Notes under the pieces: model-generated
Database searches by the model: none
Seen by the model: the letters and a program-made list of their open reading frames with translations, nothing else
Told to the model about the DNA's origin: nothing
Translations under genes and position numbers: made by a program
Shown: one piece after another, positions 27,785 to 36,650 of the stretch
Layout of the letters: every line of letters starts with the position of its first letter
How positions within the stretch are numbered: position 1 is the first letter of the stretch
From: Lachnospira sp.
Lineage (GTDB): Bacteria > Bacillota > Clostridia > Lachnospirales > Lachnospiraceae
NCBI GenBank assembly: GCA_015057605.1
Contig: SVDX01000011.1
Span: 1 to 64,000 of the forward strand
Length of the DNA: 64,000 bases
Direction of reading: 5' to 3'

Positions 27785-28150
27785 TTGAATCTTGGAGAAT
27801 CTGCAGAAAACTATTTAGAAACTATACTTGTACTAAGCAAGACTTTGCCAGTAGTACGTTCCGTTGATGTTGCCAATGAATTAGGCTATAAGAAATCAAG
27901 TGTCAGTATTGCAATGAAGAATCTTCGCGAGAACAACCATATTACTGTAACGGATGCCGGTTTTATATATCTTACAGAATCCGGCAAAGCTATTGCTGAG
28001 ATGATATACGAAAGACATGAGATTTTCTCAACATGGCTTAAAAGTCTCGGAGTTCCTGCGGATATTGCCTCAGAGGATGCCTGCAAAATTGAACACGCAA
28101 TAAGTCCAGAAAGTTTTGAAGCTATCAAGAAAGTGATAGCTCCAAAGTAA
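27785..28150 (+). CDS. DtxR/MntR-type metal-dependent repressor
   Basis: 121 residues. N-terminal winged helix-turn-helix (SAENYLETILVLSKTLPVVRSVDVANELGYKKSSVSIAMKNL) followed by a short metal-binding and dimer domain (about 80-121: YERHEIFSTWLKSLGV and EHAIS). Length matches the short DtxR/MntR form without SH3-like domain. I use the TTG at 27785, because GAGGTG lies 6 bases upstream of it, whereas the GTG at 27776 overlaps that site. Represses divergent iron genes is the expected role; manganese is an alternative metal. Confidence 0.85.
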   Translation: MNLGESAENYLETILVLSKTLPVVRSVDVANELGYKKSSVSIAMKNLRENNHITVTDAGFIYLTESGKAIAEMIYERHEIFSTWLKSLGVPADIASEDACKIEHAISPESFEAIKKVIAPK

Positions 28151-28655
28151 ATATATCATTATAGGGATTGGTCTTTGCCAATCCTATTTTTATTGCATTT
28201 CCTTCAAACATACCAAAGCAACCCTGCATCACTTCAAATGCAATTTTTAGCTGTTCATTAGTCATATTTTTAGCTATGGTAGTATGCGGCACCCAGTTGT
28301 ATGGCTGATATCTTTCATTTACTTTAACCCCATCTATTATAATTACCTCTTCATATATTATCCTACACACATTAAATAAATATTCATCCTGTAGCGGTGA
28401 AATATATATAACCGACGGCAAAAATGAACCAATACCAATCCATCTTATGCTATCCTGCTTAATTCTTGCTGCAATTCGCTTTAGCGCCTCAATTGCCGCT
28501 TTTTCGTTATCTGCCTTAAATATCGAAAATGTGATATGTGGTGGAACCTTGCCTACTATCATCTCATCATTTTTAGTATGCTTTGCAACAAGACGCATAA
28601 ATGAAGTAATTCTATTAGAAGTTTTTTCGTCAAAATAAAGTGAAATGTGGTACAT
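28125..28655 (-). CDS. 2H phosphoesterase (2'-5' RNA ligase family)
   Basis: 176 residues. Two HxT motifs, PPHITFSIF (about 39-47) and VPHTTIAK (about 121-128), define the 2H phosphoesterase superfamily, which acts on 2',3' cyclic or 2'-5' linked RNA ends. Substrate unknown. The 3' end overlaps the opposing repressor gene by 26 bases. Start 4 bases after the ATPase stop, so translation is perhaps coupled. Confidence 0.8.
   Translation of the reverse strand: MYHISLYFDEKTSNRITSFMRLVAKHTKNDEMIVGKVPPHITFSIFKADNEKAAIEALKRIAARIKQDSIRWIGIGSFLPSVIYISPLQDEYLFNVCRIIYEEVIIIDGVKVNERYQPYNWVPHTTIAKNMTNEQLKIAFEVMQGCFGMFEGNAIKIGLAKTNPYNDIFTLELSLS
28162..28191 (+). terminator. Terminator of the DtxR-type gene, inside the opposing 2H gene
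   Basis: Stem TAGGGATTGG (28162-28171) / CCAATCCTA (28178-28186) with one bulged G, followed by TTTTTA. It ends the plus-strand transcript 10 bases after the repressor stop and sits in the 3' coding end of the opposing gene. Confidence 0.65.
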
Positions 28656-28658
28656 AAT

Positions 28659-31268
28659 TTATCCTCTGTATCTTATTAATTTATATAGTTGAATAATTAC
28701 CGTTGGAAGTATAGCAAGAACGGCAATCGCAAGTATCTGCATCTTATTTAGTGCTGCTACTAAAAATAGTTTGCCAATAAAAGGTACAAATAAAACTATA
28801 GCTAAAAATACAACACCTGTAACAAATGCTAACACACTCCATTTATTACTTAAAAAGCCAATTTTAAATATCGACTTATCACTTCTTAAATTAAATCCAT
28901 GGAAAAGTCTTGCAAGTGTAAGTGTTGCAAATGCCATCGTAGTTGCAGTCTTTGCATCAGTCAAAAGCCCCATATAATATGCTGCCATACTTACCGTTGC
29001 AATCATTATACCATATACAAAAATTTTTGCCAAAAATGCTTTTGTAAGAATTCCTTTTTTCGAATCCCTCGGCTTATCATTTAGAAGATGTTTATCAGAA
29101 GCTTCCATCCCAATTGCAAGTGCCGGTAGCGAATCGGTAAGAAGATTTATAAACAATAAATGTACCGGTTCAAATGGTGTAGCAAGTGCCATAAATGAGC
29201 AATATAACACAGCTAAAATAGCCGCCATATTTCCTGAAAGCAAGAACGCAATAGCATTAATAATATTTCTGTATACATTTCTACCATTCAAAACTGCCTT
29301 CATAATCGTTGCAAAATTGTCATCCGCTAATATCATAGCTGCGGCATCTTTAGAAACTTCTGTTCCAGTTATACCCATCGCTACTCCAATATCAGCCTTT
29401 TTTAAGGCAGGCGCATCATTGACGCCATCTCCTGTCATCGCAACAACATTTCCCATTTTCTGCCATGCATCCACAATTCTTATTTTATTTTCAGGAGACA
29501 CTCTCGCATAAACCGATATTCTTTTTAGTTTTTTTGCCAATTCTTCATCAGTCATGGCATCAAGCTCTTGCCCAGTAACTGCCAAATCGCCCTCTTCATA
29601 TATACCTATTTGTCTTGCAATCGCCGTTGCCGTTACTTTGTGGTCTCCCGTAATCATTACTGGTCGTATTCCAGCATTTTTAGCATCCAAAACTGCCTGC
29701 TTTGACTCCTCTCTTGGTGGGTCAATGATTGATACAAGTCCGATAAATGTGTACCCACATTCATCTCCAAGGTCTAAATCATCATCCTCTGCAACCTCTT
29801 TATATGCAAATGCCAATACTCTAAGTCCATTTTGTGAAAATGTTTCATTTTGTCTTAAAATTTCATCTTTATCAGCCTGCGTGATTTCTCTTATCCCATT
29901 CGCTGTTGCTATATGAATGCTTCTTTCTAATAAGACATCAACTGCGCCCTTTGTTAATATAGTTGGTATGCCGTGAATTCTATATTTTGTGCTCATAAGC
30001 TTTCTATCCGAATCAAATGGGAGTTCTTCCATACGTGGCATCATTTCTCTAATATCTGCCTCCGTAACATTTAAACTGCTTTTATCTGCTTTTTTAAGAA
30101 TTTCCAAAAGACATGCTTCTGTCGGATCACCAACCACTCTTCCGTCATCAATTACCGAATCATTATTAAGAACTGCCATATATATAAAATACCTATGGAC
30201 CGGATTTTTTAAATCCAGTTGCTCTGGTTTCATACATTCATTATCGATAAACACATCTAATACTGTCATTTTATTTTGTGTAAGTGTCCCTGTTTTGTCT
30301 GAACATATTACTGATACACACCCTAAGCTTTCTACTGCCTTTAATTCTTTTATAATAGCATTATCCGTTGCCATTTTCCTTGTACCAATAGCTTGAACAA
30401 TAGTAACTATTGAGCTTAACGCTTCTGGAATTGCAGCTACCGCAAGTGCAACTGCAAACATAAGTGAATCTAAAACAGGCTCCTTTTGCCATATTCTTAA
30501 CGCAAATACAAATGCACTTATTATCATAATAATTATGGCAAGCTTTTTGCTAAAATCATCTAAGCTAATTTGTAAGGGTGTTTTTTTCTCCTTAGTATTA
30601 TTCATAAGGCTTGCTATTTTACCCATTTCTGTAGACATACCTGTATTGGTAACTAATACCTTGGCTCTACCATAAGTAACTAAGCTTCCTGAATATACCA
30701 TATTTACTCTGTCACCTAATGGAAGCTCTTTTAAAATATCAATATCTTTCTTTTCAACATTTGCAGACTCTCCGGTTAATGAGCTTTCATTAACCTGCAA
30801 AGAATAATTTTCAATAATTCTTCCGTCTGCAACAATCATATCACCTGCTTCAATCAAAAGTATGTCACCTACAACTATATTTTTTGAAGCTATTTCCTTT
30901 TTCGTACCATCTCTTAATACCTTTGTGTGTGGAGCTGATAGCTGTTTTAAGGAATCTAACGATTTTTGCGCCTTTTGATACTGAATAGTTCCTAACACTG
31001 AATTTAAAATAATAACCGCAAAAATAACAATAGTACTTTCAACATTTCCCGAAAGCATAGAAATAACCGCAGCCACAATAAGTATAATTACAAGCAAGTC
31101 CGCAAACTGCTCTGCAAATACTGCATAAATACTCTTTTTCTTTCCCTCATTTAAAACATTTTCCCCGTTTGTGGCAAGTAATTTCTCAGCCTCATTTGAC
31201 GAAAGTCCCCTATTAACGTCAATATTTCTAAGTAGCTCATCCTTCTTGGTACAATAAATTGGTTGCAT
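28659..31268 (-). CDS. P-type cation-translocating ATPase (PacL/Ca2+-type)
   Basis: 869 residues, ten membrane spans. Phosphorylation Asp324 in CSDKTGTLTQNK, nucleotide-binding and hinge TGDGVNDAPALKKADIG, TGES actuator loop (LTGESANV), and the transmembrane ion-binding PEALSS motif. The layout is the type IIA/PacL family, usually Ca2+ export, but members under a yybP-ykoY leader also export Mn2+. The ATG at 31268 has AAAGGAG; the upstream in-frame start at 31358 lies inside the riboswitch. Cation exported is inferred from the leader. Confidence 0.92.
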   Translation of the reverse strand: MQPIYCTKKDELLRNIDVNRGLSSNEAEKLLATNGENVLNEGKKKSIYAVFAEQFADLLVIILIVAAVISMLSGNVESTIVIFAVIILNSVLGTIQYQKAQKSLDSLKQLSAPHTKVLRDGTKKEIASKNIVVGDILLIEAGDMIVADGRIIENYSLQVNESSLTGESANVEKKDIDILKELPLGDRVNMVYSGSLVTYGRAKVLVTNTGMSTEMGKIASLMNNTKEKKTPLQISLDDFSKKLAIIIMIISAFVFALRIWQKEPVLDSLMFAVALAVAAIPEALSSIVTIVQAIGTRKMATDNAIIKELKAVESLGCVSVICSDKTGTLTQNKMTVLDVFIDNECMKPEQLDLKNPVHRYFIYMAVLNNDSVIDDGRVVGDPTEACLLEILKKADKSSLNVTEADIREMMPRMEELPFDSDRKLMSTKYRIHGIPTILTKGAVDVLLERSIHIATANGIREITQADKDEILRQNETFSQNGLRVLAFAYKEVAEDDDLDLGDECGYTFIGLVSIIDPPREESKQAVLDAKNAGIRPVMITGDHKVTATAIARQIGIYEEGDLAVTGQELDAMTDEELAKKLKRISVYARVSPENKIRIVDAWQKMGNVVAMTGDGVNDAPALKKADIGVAMGITGTEVSKDAAAMILADDNFATIMKAVLNGRNVYRNIINAIAFLLSGNMAAILAVLYCSFMALATPFEPVHLLFINLLTDSLPALAIGMEASDKHLLNDKPRDSKKGILTKAFLAKIFVYGIMIATVSMAAYYMGLLTDAKTATTMAFATLTLARLFHGFNLRSDKSIFKIGFLSNKWSVLAFVTGVVFLAIVLFVPFIGKLFLVAALNKMQILAIAVLAILPTVIIQLYKLIRYRG

Positions 31269-31320
31269 AAGCAAATCTCCTTTCTTAATTATGTATGCCA
31301 GAGTTTCCAATAGAAGAACG

Positions 31321-31457
31321 AAAAAAAGACCTCTGCGCACACACCTTTGTGTACACAAAAAGTCTTGTTCTAGTGGTAACTGCTTAACTTCCGGTCCTTA
31401 AGACGTCCTGACGAAAGCTAAGACATGTAGTCATACATGTAACTACTCCCTTTTTGC
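31321..31457 (-). ncRNA. yybP-ykoY (Mn2+) riboswitch with terminator
   Basis: In the minus-strand leader of the P-type ATPase lie AAAAAGGGAGTAG (31445-31457), CGTCAGGACG and ACCGGAAGTTAAGC, followed by ACCACTAGAACAAGAC, all recognised pieces of the yybP-ykoY aptamer. It ends in a terminator: stem AAGACTTTT (31358-31366) / AGAGGTCTT (31326-31334) with T tract at 31321-31325. Mn2+ binding should remove the terminator and turn on the ATPase. Identification by eye. Confidence 0.85.
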
Positions 31458-31502
31458 TTATTCTTCTTATATCACATATTTTTTTATTTGTAAATATGCT
31501 TT

Positions 31503-32027
31503 TTAAAAAATCTTATACACTCGGTTTTCGCGTCTTGGTATATCCTTATTCATATCCATATCAGCATAACCAATAATGCAATTTCCTATACCTTCATAAT
31601 CGCCTGTAATACCGAGTTTATCTAAAATCGCCTTACCTTCTTCGTCCTCAAACATTTCCTTTGCACGATGAATCCAACAGCTTCCAAGACCCATTGAATG
31701 TGCGGCAAGCATCATGTTGCCAAGTACCAGACTGCCATCATAAATGGCCGTTGGAATACTCTTATCTGCTAAAACTATAAGCACTACCGGAGCATTATAA
31801 AATGGATCCTCTCTATGCTTAAAATCATATTTGGAATTAAGCTTAGAAAGCTGATTTCTGGTATCTGCATCTGTAACAGCAACAATTATTGGTGATTGCC
31901 TGTTAAGACCGCTTGCTGCACACAGACCCGCATGAATGATTTCATCAATCATAGTCATTGGTGGCAGCTCTGACAGATACTTCTTGCAGCTTCTTCTTGT
32001 ATATATTGTATTCATAGTTTCATTCAT
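31503..32027 (-). CDS. Nitroreductase family protein
   Basis: 174 residues, FMN-dependent oxidoreductase. N-terminal TRRSCKKYLSELPP and the internal ASGLNRQSP, SLVLGNMMLAAHSMGLGSCWI patterns are those of the family. Reduces nitroaromatics or quinones; physiological role unknown. It is separated from the preceding HD-GYP gene by 12 bases and has RBS AGGATGG. Confidence 0.87.
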   Translation of the reverse strand: MNETMNTIYTRRSCKKYLSELPPMTMIDEIIHAGLCAASGLNRQSPIIVAVTDADTRNQLSKLNSKYDFKHREDPFYNAPVVLIVLADKSIPTAIYDGSLVLGNMMLAAHSMGLGSCWIHRAKEMFEDEEGKAILDKLGITGDYEGIGNCIIGYADMDMNKDIPRRENRVYKIF

Positions 32028-32039
32028 ATATGCACCATC

Positions 32040-33155
32040 CTATGGAATAATAATACTTGCACATTTTATATCATTAGCAAGATCATACACCTTACCTGTC
32101 CTTAATGAAACAACTTTAGGCCGCAATACATTTTCCACATAATTCTCCACTACGCGTACCCTATCTCCATTACTCAAGGTTATGTTAGAACCTACTGGAT
32201 ATAAAATTACACTGCCTAAAAAGCTCTTCATAATATCAATATCTAATTCTATCGTCATAGCCATAATCATCTCTATAGCATCGCGTTGCGAAAATGCTGA
32301 TTTATATGGACGTTCAGTAACTAAGGCATCATAAATGTCAGCTATCGCTAACACCTTGGCGTAAGTCGTAATTTTATCTGCACCCACTGCCATAGGATAG
32401 CCTCTTCCATTAGTTTTTTCATGATGTTGAAGTACTGCTATCTTTACTGCATCACTTATATCTGAATTGTCCTTGATAATCCTATAGCTAAATACCGGAT
32501 GCTGTTTCATAACAGCAAATTCTTCTTCTGTAAGCTTGCCAGGCTTGTTAAGGATCTCATTAGGAATCTTAGATTTTCCAATGTCATGCAACAAACCTGC
32601 AACACCTATTTCATACACCTGCTTATCGTTCATATTCATCTTCTTAGCGATAACCATAGCAATAGTTGCAACATCTACACTATGCTTAAATGTGTATTCA
32701 TCACTAACCTTAAGCATACCAATATCAAACGCAAGAGCATCGTTATCCGTTATAGCATTCATCAAATCATCCGCTATACTCTTAGTAGTATCTGCAAATG
32801 TATTCGCGCTTGTATTACTATACAAATATGATATACCCTCAGCTACTCTCTTCTTAACACTTTCGTTTAGCTTAACCTTAGAACGATCTTCTTTATTTAA
32901 TTCTTGAATTTTCTTCTCTGCCTGCGGACTTGCCTTATATTCTTGTTTTGTAGGAAGCGCTACTTCTTCTGGATCATCCTCGCCTTCGCGTATATATACG
33001 CCCGCTATTCCTCTATCTTTCAAAGAATTGATAAGATATTGATCTAGGGCAGATCCTCTGGCAAGCAAAACTCGCCCGGTTGTGTCTACTATGGACTGAT
33101 CCATACGCATTCCCACTTGCAAATCTCTTGTTCTAATATATCTTCTAGTACTCAT
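32040..33155 (-). CDS. HD-GYP domain phosphodiesterase
   Basis: 371 residues. N-terminal region (about 1-110, DUF3391-like: RDLQVGMRMDQSI, GRVLLARGSALDQYLINSLKDRGIAGVYIREG) followed by the HD-GYP domain with HDIGK (GLLHDIGKSKIP) and HHEKTNGRGYP. Hydrolyses cyclic di-GMP. Soluble cytoplasmic. Start ATG at 33155 follows GAAGG; the earlier in-frame start at 33209 is less likely. Confidence 0.88.
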   Translation of the reverse strand: MSTRRYIRTRDLQVGMRMDQSIVDTTGRVLLARGSALDQYLINSLKDRGIAGVYIREGEDDPEEVALPTKQEYKASPQAEKKIQELNKEDRSKVKLNESVKKRVAEGISYLYSNTSANTFADTTKSIADDLMNAITDNDALAFDIGMLKVSDEYTFKHSVDVATIAMVIAKKMNMNDKQVYEIGVAGLLHDIGKSKIPNEILNKPGKLTEEEFAVMKQHPVFSYRIIKDNSDISDAVKIAVLQHHEKTNGRGYPMAVGADKITTYAKVLAIADIYDALVTERPYKSAFSQRDAIEMIMAMTIELDIDIMKSFLGSVILYPVGSNITLSNGDRVRVVENYVENVLRPKVVSLRTGKVYDLANDIKCASIIIP

Positions 33156-33218
33156 AATAACAACCTTCTTTACTAAGTTAATTGTATCATAAGGTACTAT
33201 TTTTGACAATTATTAAAA

Positions 33219-34079
33219 CTATTCTAGGAATATTATAAACTCACTTGTATCTCCAGCTCTATGTTTACTCTTATCGTTCGGCTGCAAATATGAGGTTGTT
33301 TCACATATTAGTGCTGTTTTTCCATTTCTTAGTTTGACAAGATATTGTAATTCCTTTGCTCGCCAGTCAATGGTGTATGTATCCTTTATTTCGCTGTATA
33401 TACCATTCAATCTTTCATCTACCATCTTATCAATGGCTTCTTTGTCGTATGTATCTGGTAAGGTTAGGTCGTCCATCATATCAAGGTATTCGGATTCGAA
33501 TCTAATTTTATCAGTCACCTTACTTACTCTTACCATAAAATTGGAAGCCGTATAAACGCCATCTATCTTACCTCTCCATTTAAAATCATATACTTGATAG
33601 GCACCGTCGCCATCATCTGCATATACAAGTTCATATTTGTCCAAATCAATGCCTAAATCATGATTGTTGATAAAGTCTATTGCAGCTTGTAAACAAGTTT
33701 CTTTGTCACGTTTAGAGACTTCCTCTCCTGCAATTTTACTTCTAAAATTAACTATTTTCCCTGTTTTTCTATTTATATCAAAATTACACTCTGAACTTCT
33801 ATAATTATCATATTTATATCCTATACTAAGATATACCTCACTATCATGATATACTCCTGTATATTCCTTACCATTAATCGTTATAGTTAACTCATTATTC
33901 TTCTTGAAAATATTCTTATAAAATGTGCTACTCATATTATATTCCGATTTATGATTTAATGGTGTATCATCATGTTCACATTGTGTTCTATGAATCTCTT
34001 TTATTGTAAGTTCTTTTTTGTTACATGCTGTAAGAGCCAACAACATAACAAACAATACTATTATTTTTATCTTTTTCAT
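33219..34079 (-). CDS. Lipoprotein of unknown family, copy 1
   Basis: 286 residues with a lipobox LTAC (Cys19), so membrane-anchored outside the cell. The start ATG at 34079 has AGGAGG nine bases upstream. Conserved with copy 2 (35785-36645): start motif TIKEIH.TQCEHDDTPLNHKSEY, the segment DFINNHDLGIDLDKYELV, and LPDTYDKEAIDKMVDERLNGIYSEI. No recognised domain. It ends the block that begins with the large secreted protein gene, suggesting a shared transcript or shared purpose with it; two decayed genes separate the copies. Confidence 0.7.
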   Translation of the reverse strand: MKKIKIIVLFVMLLALTACNKKELTIKEIHRTQCEHDDTPLNHKSEYNMSSTFYKNIFKKNNELTITINGKEYTGVYHDSEVYLSIGYKYDNYRSSECNFDINRKTGKIVNFRSKIAGEEVSKRDKETCLQAAIDFINNHDLGIDLDKYELVYADDGDGAYQVYDFKWRGKIDGVYTASNFMVRVSKVTDKIRFESEYLDMMDDLTLPDTYDKEAIDKMVDERLNGIYSEIKDTYTIDWRAKELQYLVKLRNGKTALICETTSYLQPNDKSKHRAGDTSEFIIFLE

Positions 34080-34160
34080 AATCATTCACCTCCTATTACC
34101 ATATATAACGGAAAACAGGCTGTTATGGTTACTTACTTTTGGAGAAATTTATATGAGCTA

Positions 34161-34482
34161 TTATTTAGCCTCTCTCCCAATTACAAATGAATTAATATAA
34201 TCACGTTGTTCCTTAGACACAATAATATGTCTTTGATTTGTATCATCAATAAAAACGCCTGATTCGGATGAATATCTTATAACAACGTCATCAACTTCAA
34301 ACTGAAACATGCAAAATGTCTTAGTAATATCAGGTTGTCATTCATTATGATTCCATATAGAACTCAAATATTCGACCTGCTCATTTGACAAAACACGATT
34401 ATATTCTGGTGTTTCCCTATATATTAGTTGTGCAAAAAATAACCATCAATATAAACATAATAAAAAATGATGCTTTCTTCAA
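34161..34482 (-). pseudogene. Decayed small gene (frameshift plus internal stop)
   Basis: A good RBS (AAAGGAG, 34491-34497) lies 8 bases before a TTG at 34482 that begins MKKASFFIMFILMVI, a signal peptide or membrane start. After 15 codons the reading frame breaks at a six-A run (plus strand 34434-34439). Removing one base restores a frame reading ...AQLIYRETPEYNRV...QRHIIVSKEQRDYINSF. This continues to a stop at 34161, but with a TGA at 34338-34340 in the middle. Length 322 is not a multiple of 3, as a one-base insertion would give. Probably an abandoned gene, not a sequencing mistake in one place, because two defects are present. Confidence 0.65.
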
Positions 34483-34505
34483 AAACGACACTCCTTTTTT
34501 ACAAA

Positions 34506-35096
34506 TTACAATTCATACATAGTAAATGTAGCGCCATAAGTTCCGTCCAAAGTTTCATATACACTCAATAGTCCTGATGTTCTAACCTTGTACTAACGTA
34601 TTGTGACATGATACCATCCTTCCCCAATTTTTTTCACCTTTACTTTATCCTTTTTATCAGGCGAATTAAGCCATGTAGGCTTTTTATTAGGAGAATATAC
34701 CAGTGCATAATGTCCGCTCTCTGTACAGAATGAAATCCTATCTCCATGAATTCTTATAACATCTAAATCAGAATCTTTATCAGGGAATGCCTCTTTGCTA
34801 ATTACCCGAAGTGCCACAAGAGCATCATCACGTACTTGTAAGTATTCATCAGCATCAGGATCGTATATTCTAAGTCCATAAGTACTACTATATAATACAG
34901 CCATCCATTTATCTGGCTCATTTGGAAACTCTTGCGCAATGTAATCTTTAACCAAGTTAAATTCAGCCTCATACTGTTCATAATTTGCATTAAGTTTCTA
35001 TGTGTTAACATAGTCAAAATATAAAATCGGACCTATAAAAGCCAAAATTAGGACTGCTATTATAATCGCATATATCCACTTTTTTCGTTTTTTCAT
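34506..35096 (-). pseudogene. Gene with two in-frame TAG codons
   Basis: Starts ATG at 35096 after RBS GGAAAGG with a basic membrane segment (about residues 5-24), MKKRKKWIYAIIIAVL. The frame stays open over 196 codons to TAA at 34506, except for TAG at codon 33 (34998-35000) and TAG at codon 168 (34593-34595). The sequence across both stops still reads as protein-like. Both could come from CAG by one C-to-T change. Other genes here use TAG as a genuine stop, so recoding is unlikely and decay is preferred. Similar small membrane proteins of unknown role exist in this group. Confidence 0.7.
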
Positions 35097-35129
35097 ATAA
35101 TTATTCCTTTCCATTTTATATTTATTGTG

Positions 35130-35237
35130 AAATAGTTCCAGATACTGTAACATCAAATTCTATCAACGCAAGAAACGGTTTATATCTTTGTTTATATTTC
35201 TCATAATGTTGTAATATGCACCACGAAGTAAACTACA
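35130..35237 (-). other. Possible remnant of a further gene
   Basis: Between the stop of the 177-residue gene and the next RBS, one frame reads about 34 codons, with WCILQHYEKYKQRYKPF and LIEFDVTVSGTISQ, then stops with TAA. It has no start or ribosome-binding site. Composition looks coding, but length is short and chance is possible. Confidence 0.3.
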
Positions 35238-35777
35238 TTACTGTCCATTACCCACATATTCATATATTATTATCTTATCCTCAATTATCTCCACATAGTT
35301 ATTTTGTCTCAAATAACTCAAATGTTCTTCAAATCTTTCATCATCACCAAACCAGAACAAAAAAGTATATGCCATACTTCTCTTATCATTAATAAAGGTT
35401 ATTTTTACAGATTGACCTCTATAGGTCAACATATATGGTTTATGTTCAAAAAATTCTTTAAGCTTGATTCTATCTTCCTCTGTAAAATATTGCATTTTAT
35501 CATACGGATTACTTAGAAATGGATAGTCTCCCTCATATACTCTCCCCTTTTCGTGAAACTCTTCACTGTTCGCTAAAATATCAACAACCTCTTTAAACTG
35601 TTCTTTATTATCTTCATATAGTTGCAAAACCTCTTCTCTTGTATATATGTCAGGTGTATAACTTTTTTGCTTGTTTTGATGTATCTTGTATGCAAACCAT
35701 ATGACTACTGCAATCAAAAAACTTAGTACAATTATTATGGTTATTATTATGTTCTTTTTACATTTCATAAGTTTCAT
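35238..35777 (-). CDS. Small membrane-anchored protein of unknown function
   Basis: 179 residues with one membrane span (about 8-30), then a charged extracytoplasmic part rich in Glu, Asp and Tyr (YTREEVLQLYEDNKEQFKEV). The internal pattern LKEFFEHKPYMLTYRGQSVKITF is unrecognised. Translation start likely at ATG 35768 (MKCKKN) or 35777 with RBS AGGAGATGA. Sits 7 bases after lipoprotein copy 2 in the same direction. Confidence 0.65.
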   Translation of the reverse strand: MKLMKCKKNIIITIIIVLSFLIAVVIWFAYKIHQNKQKSYTPDIYTREEVLQLYEDNKEQFKEVVDILANSEEFHEKGRVYEGDYPFLSNPYDKMQYFTEEDRIKLKEFFEHKPYMLTYRGQSVKITFINDKRSMAYTFLFWFGDDERFEEHLSYLRQNNYVEIIEDKIIIYEYVGNGQ

Positions 35778-35784
35778 CTCCTAT

Positions 35785-36645
35785 TTATTCTAGGAATATT
35801 ATAAACTCGCTTGTATCTCCCGCATTAGGTTTACTCTTATCATTTGGCTGCAAATACGAGGTTGTCTCACATATTAGTGCTGTTTTTCCATTTCTTAGTT
35901 TTATAAGGTACTGTAATTCTTTAGCTCGCCAGTTAATGGTGTATGTATCTTTTATTTCGCTATATATACCGTTCAATCTTTCATCTATCATCTTGTCAAT
36001 AGCTTCTTTGTCGTATGTATCTGGCAAGGTTAGGTCGTCCATCATATCAAGGTATTCGGACTCGAATCTAATGCTATCAGCTGTTTTTCCTACCCATATG
36101 GTAAAATTCGAACACGCATATACTCCATCCACTTTTCCTCGCCATCGAAATTCACATATTTGATAAGCGCCACCCCCTTCATTTTCAAATATAAGTTCAT
36201 ATTTGTCCAAGTCTATACCTAAATCATGATTATTGATAAAGTCTATTGCAATCTGATAGCACTCCTGTTTATCACGTTTTTCAACCTTCTCTTGAGGGTT
36301 ACTGTCATAGAATTTAACTATAGTCCCAGTCTTTTTATTGATATCAACACCTATATTATATGCATAATATTCATGGTACGCATAATCTATTTTTGAATTA
36401 ACTTCACTCTCATCGTATTCTACCGTATATTCCCTACCATTAATCGCTATTGTTATTTCTTCATTTATTTTAAAAATATTTTTATAAAATATATTATTTA
36501 TATTATACTCCGACTTATGATTTAACGGTGTATCATCATGTTCGCATTGTGTTTTATGAATCTCTTTTATTGTAAATTCTTTTTTATTACATGCGCTAAG
36601 GCATAGTAACATAATGAGTAATAGTAATATTTTCAGTTTTTTCAT
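35785..36645 (-). CDS. Lipoprotein of unknown family, copy 2
   Basis: 286 residues with lipobox LSAC (Cys19). Paralogue of the lipoprotein at 33219-34079; by eye the C-terminal two-thirds are close to identical at amino-acid level (LPDTYDKEAIDKMIDERLNGIYSEIKDTYTINWRAKELQYLIKLRNGKTALICETTSYLQ), while the N-terminal thirds differ. It follows the large secreted protein gene by 5 bases, so it belongs to the same transcript. Perhaps an immunity, chaperone or inhibitor partner; no proof. Confidence 0.7.
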   Translation of the reverse strand: MKKLKILLLLIMLLCLSACNKKEFTIKEIHKTQCEHDDTPLNHKSEYNINNIFYKNIFKINEEITIAINGREYTVEYDESEVNSKIDYAYHEYYAYNIGVDINKKTGTIVKFYDSNPQEKVEKRDKQECYQIAIDFINNHDLGIDLDKYELIFENEGGGAYQICEFRWRGKVDGVYACSNFTIWVGKTADSIRFESEYLDMMDDLTLPDTYDKEAIDKMIDERLNGIYSEIKDTYTINWRAKELQYLIKLRNGKTALICETTSYLQPNDKSKPNAGDTSEFIIFLE

Positions 36646-36650
36646 ACATT

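Noticed and set aside
32536-32907. Plus-strand frames opposite the HD-GYP gene
   Set aside because: Shadow of a domain with intact HD and GYP motifs.
34506-35096. TAG recoded as pyrrolysine
   Set aside because: TAG ends several neighbouring genes normally and no pyl genes are in the window; decay is simpler.
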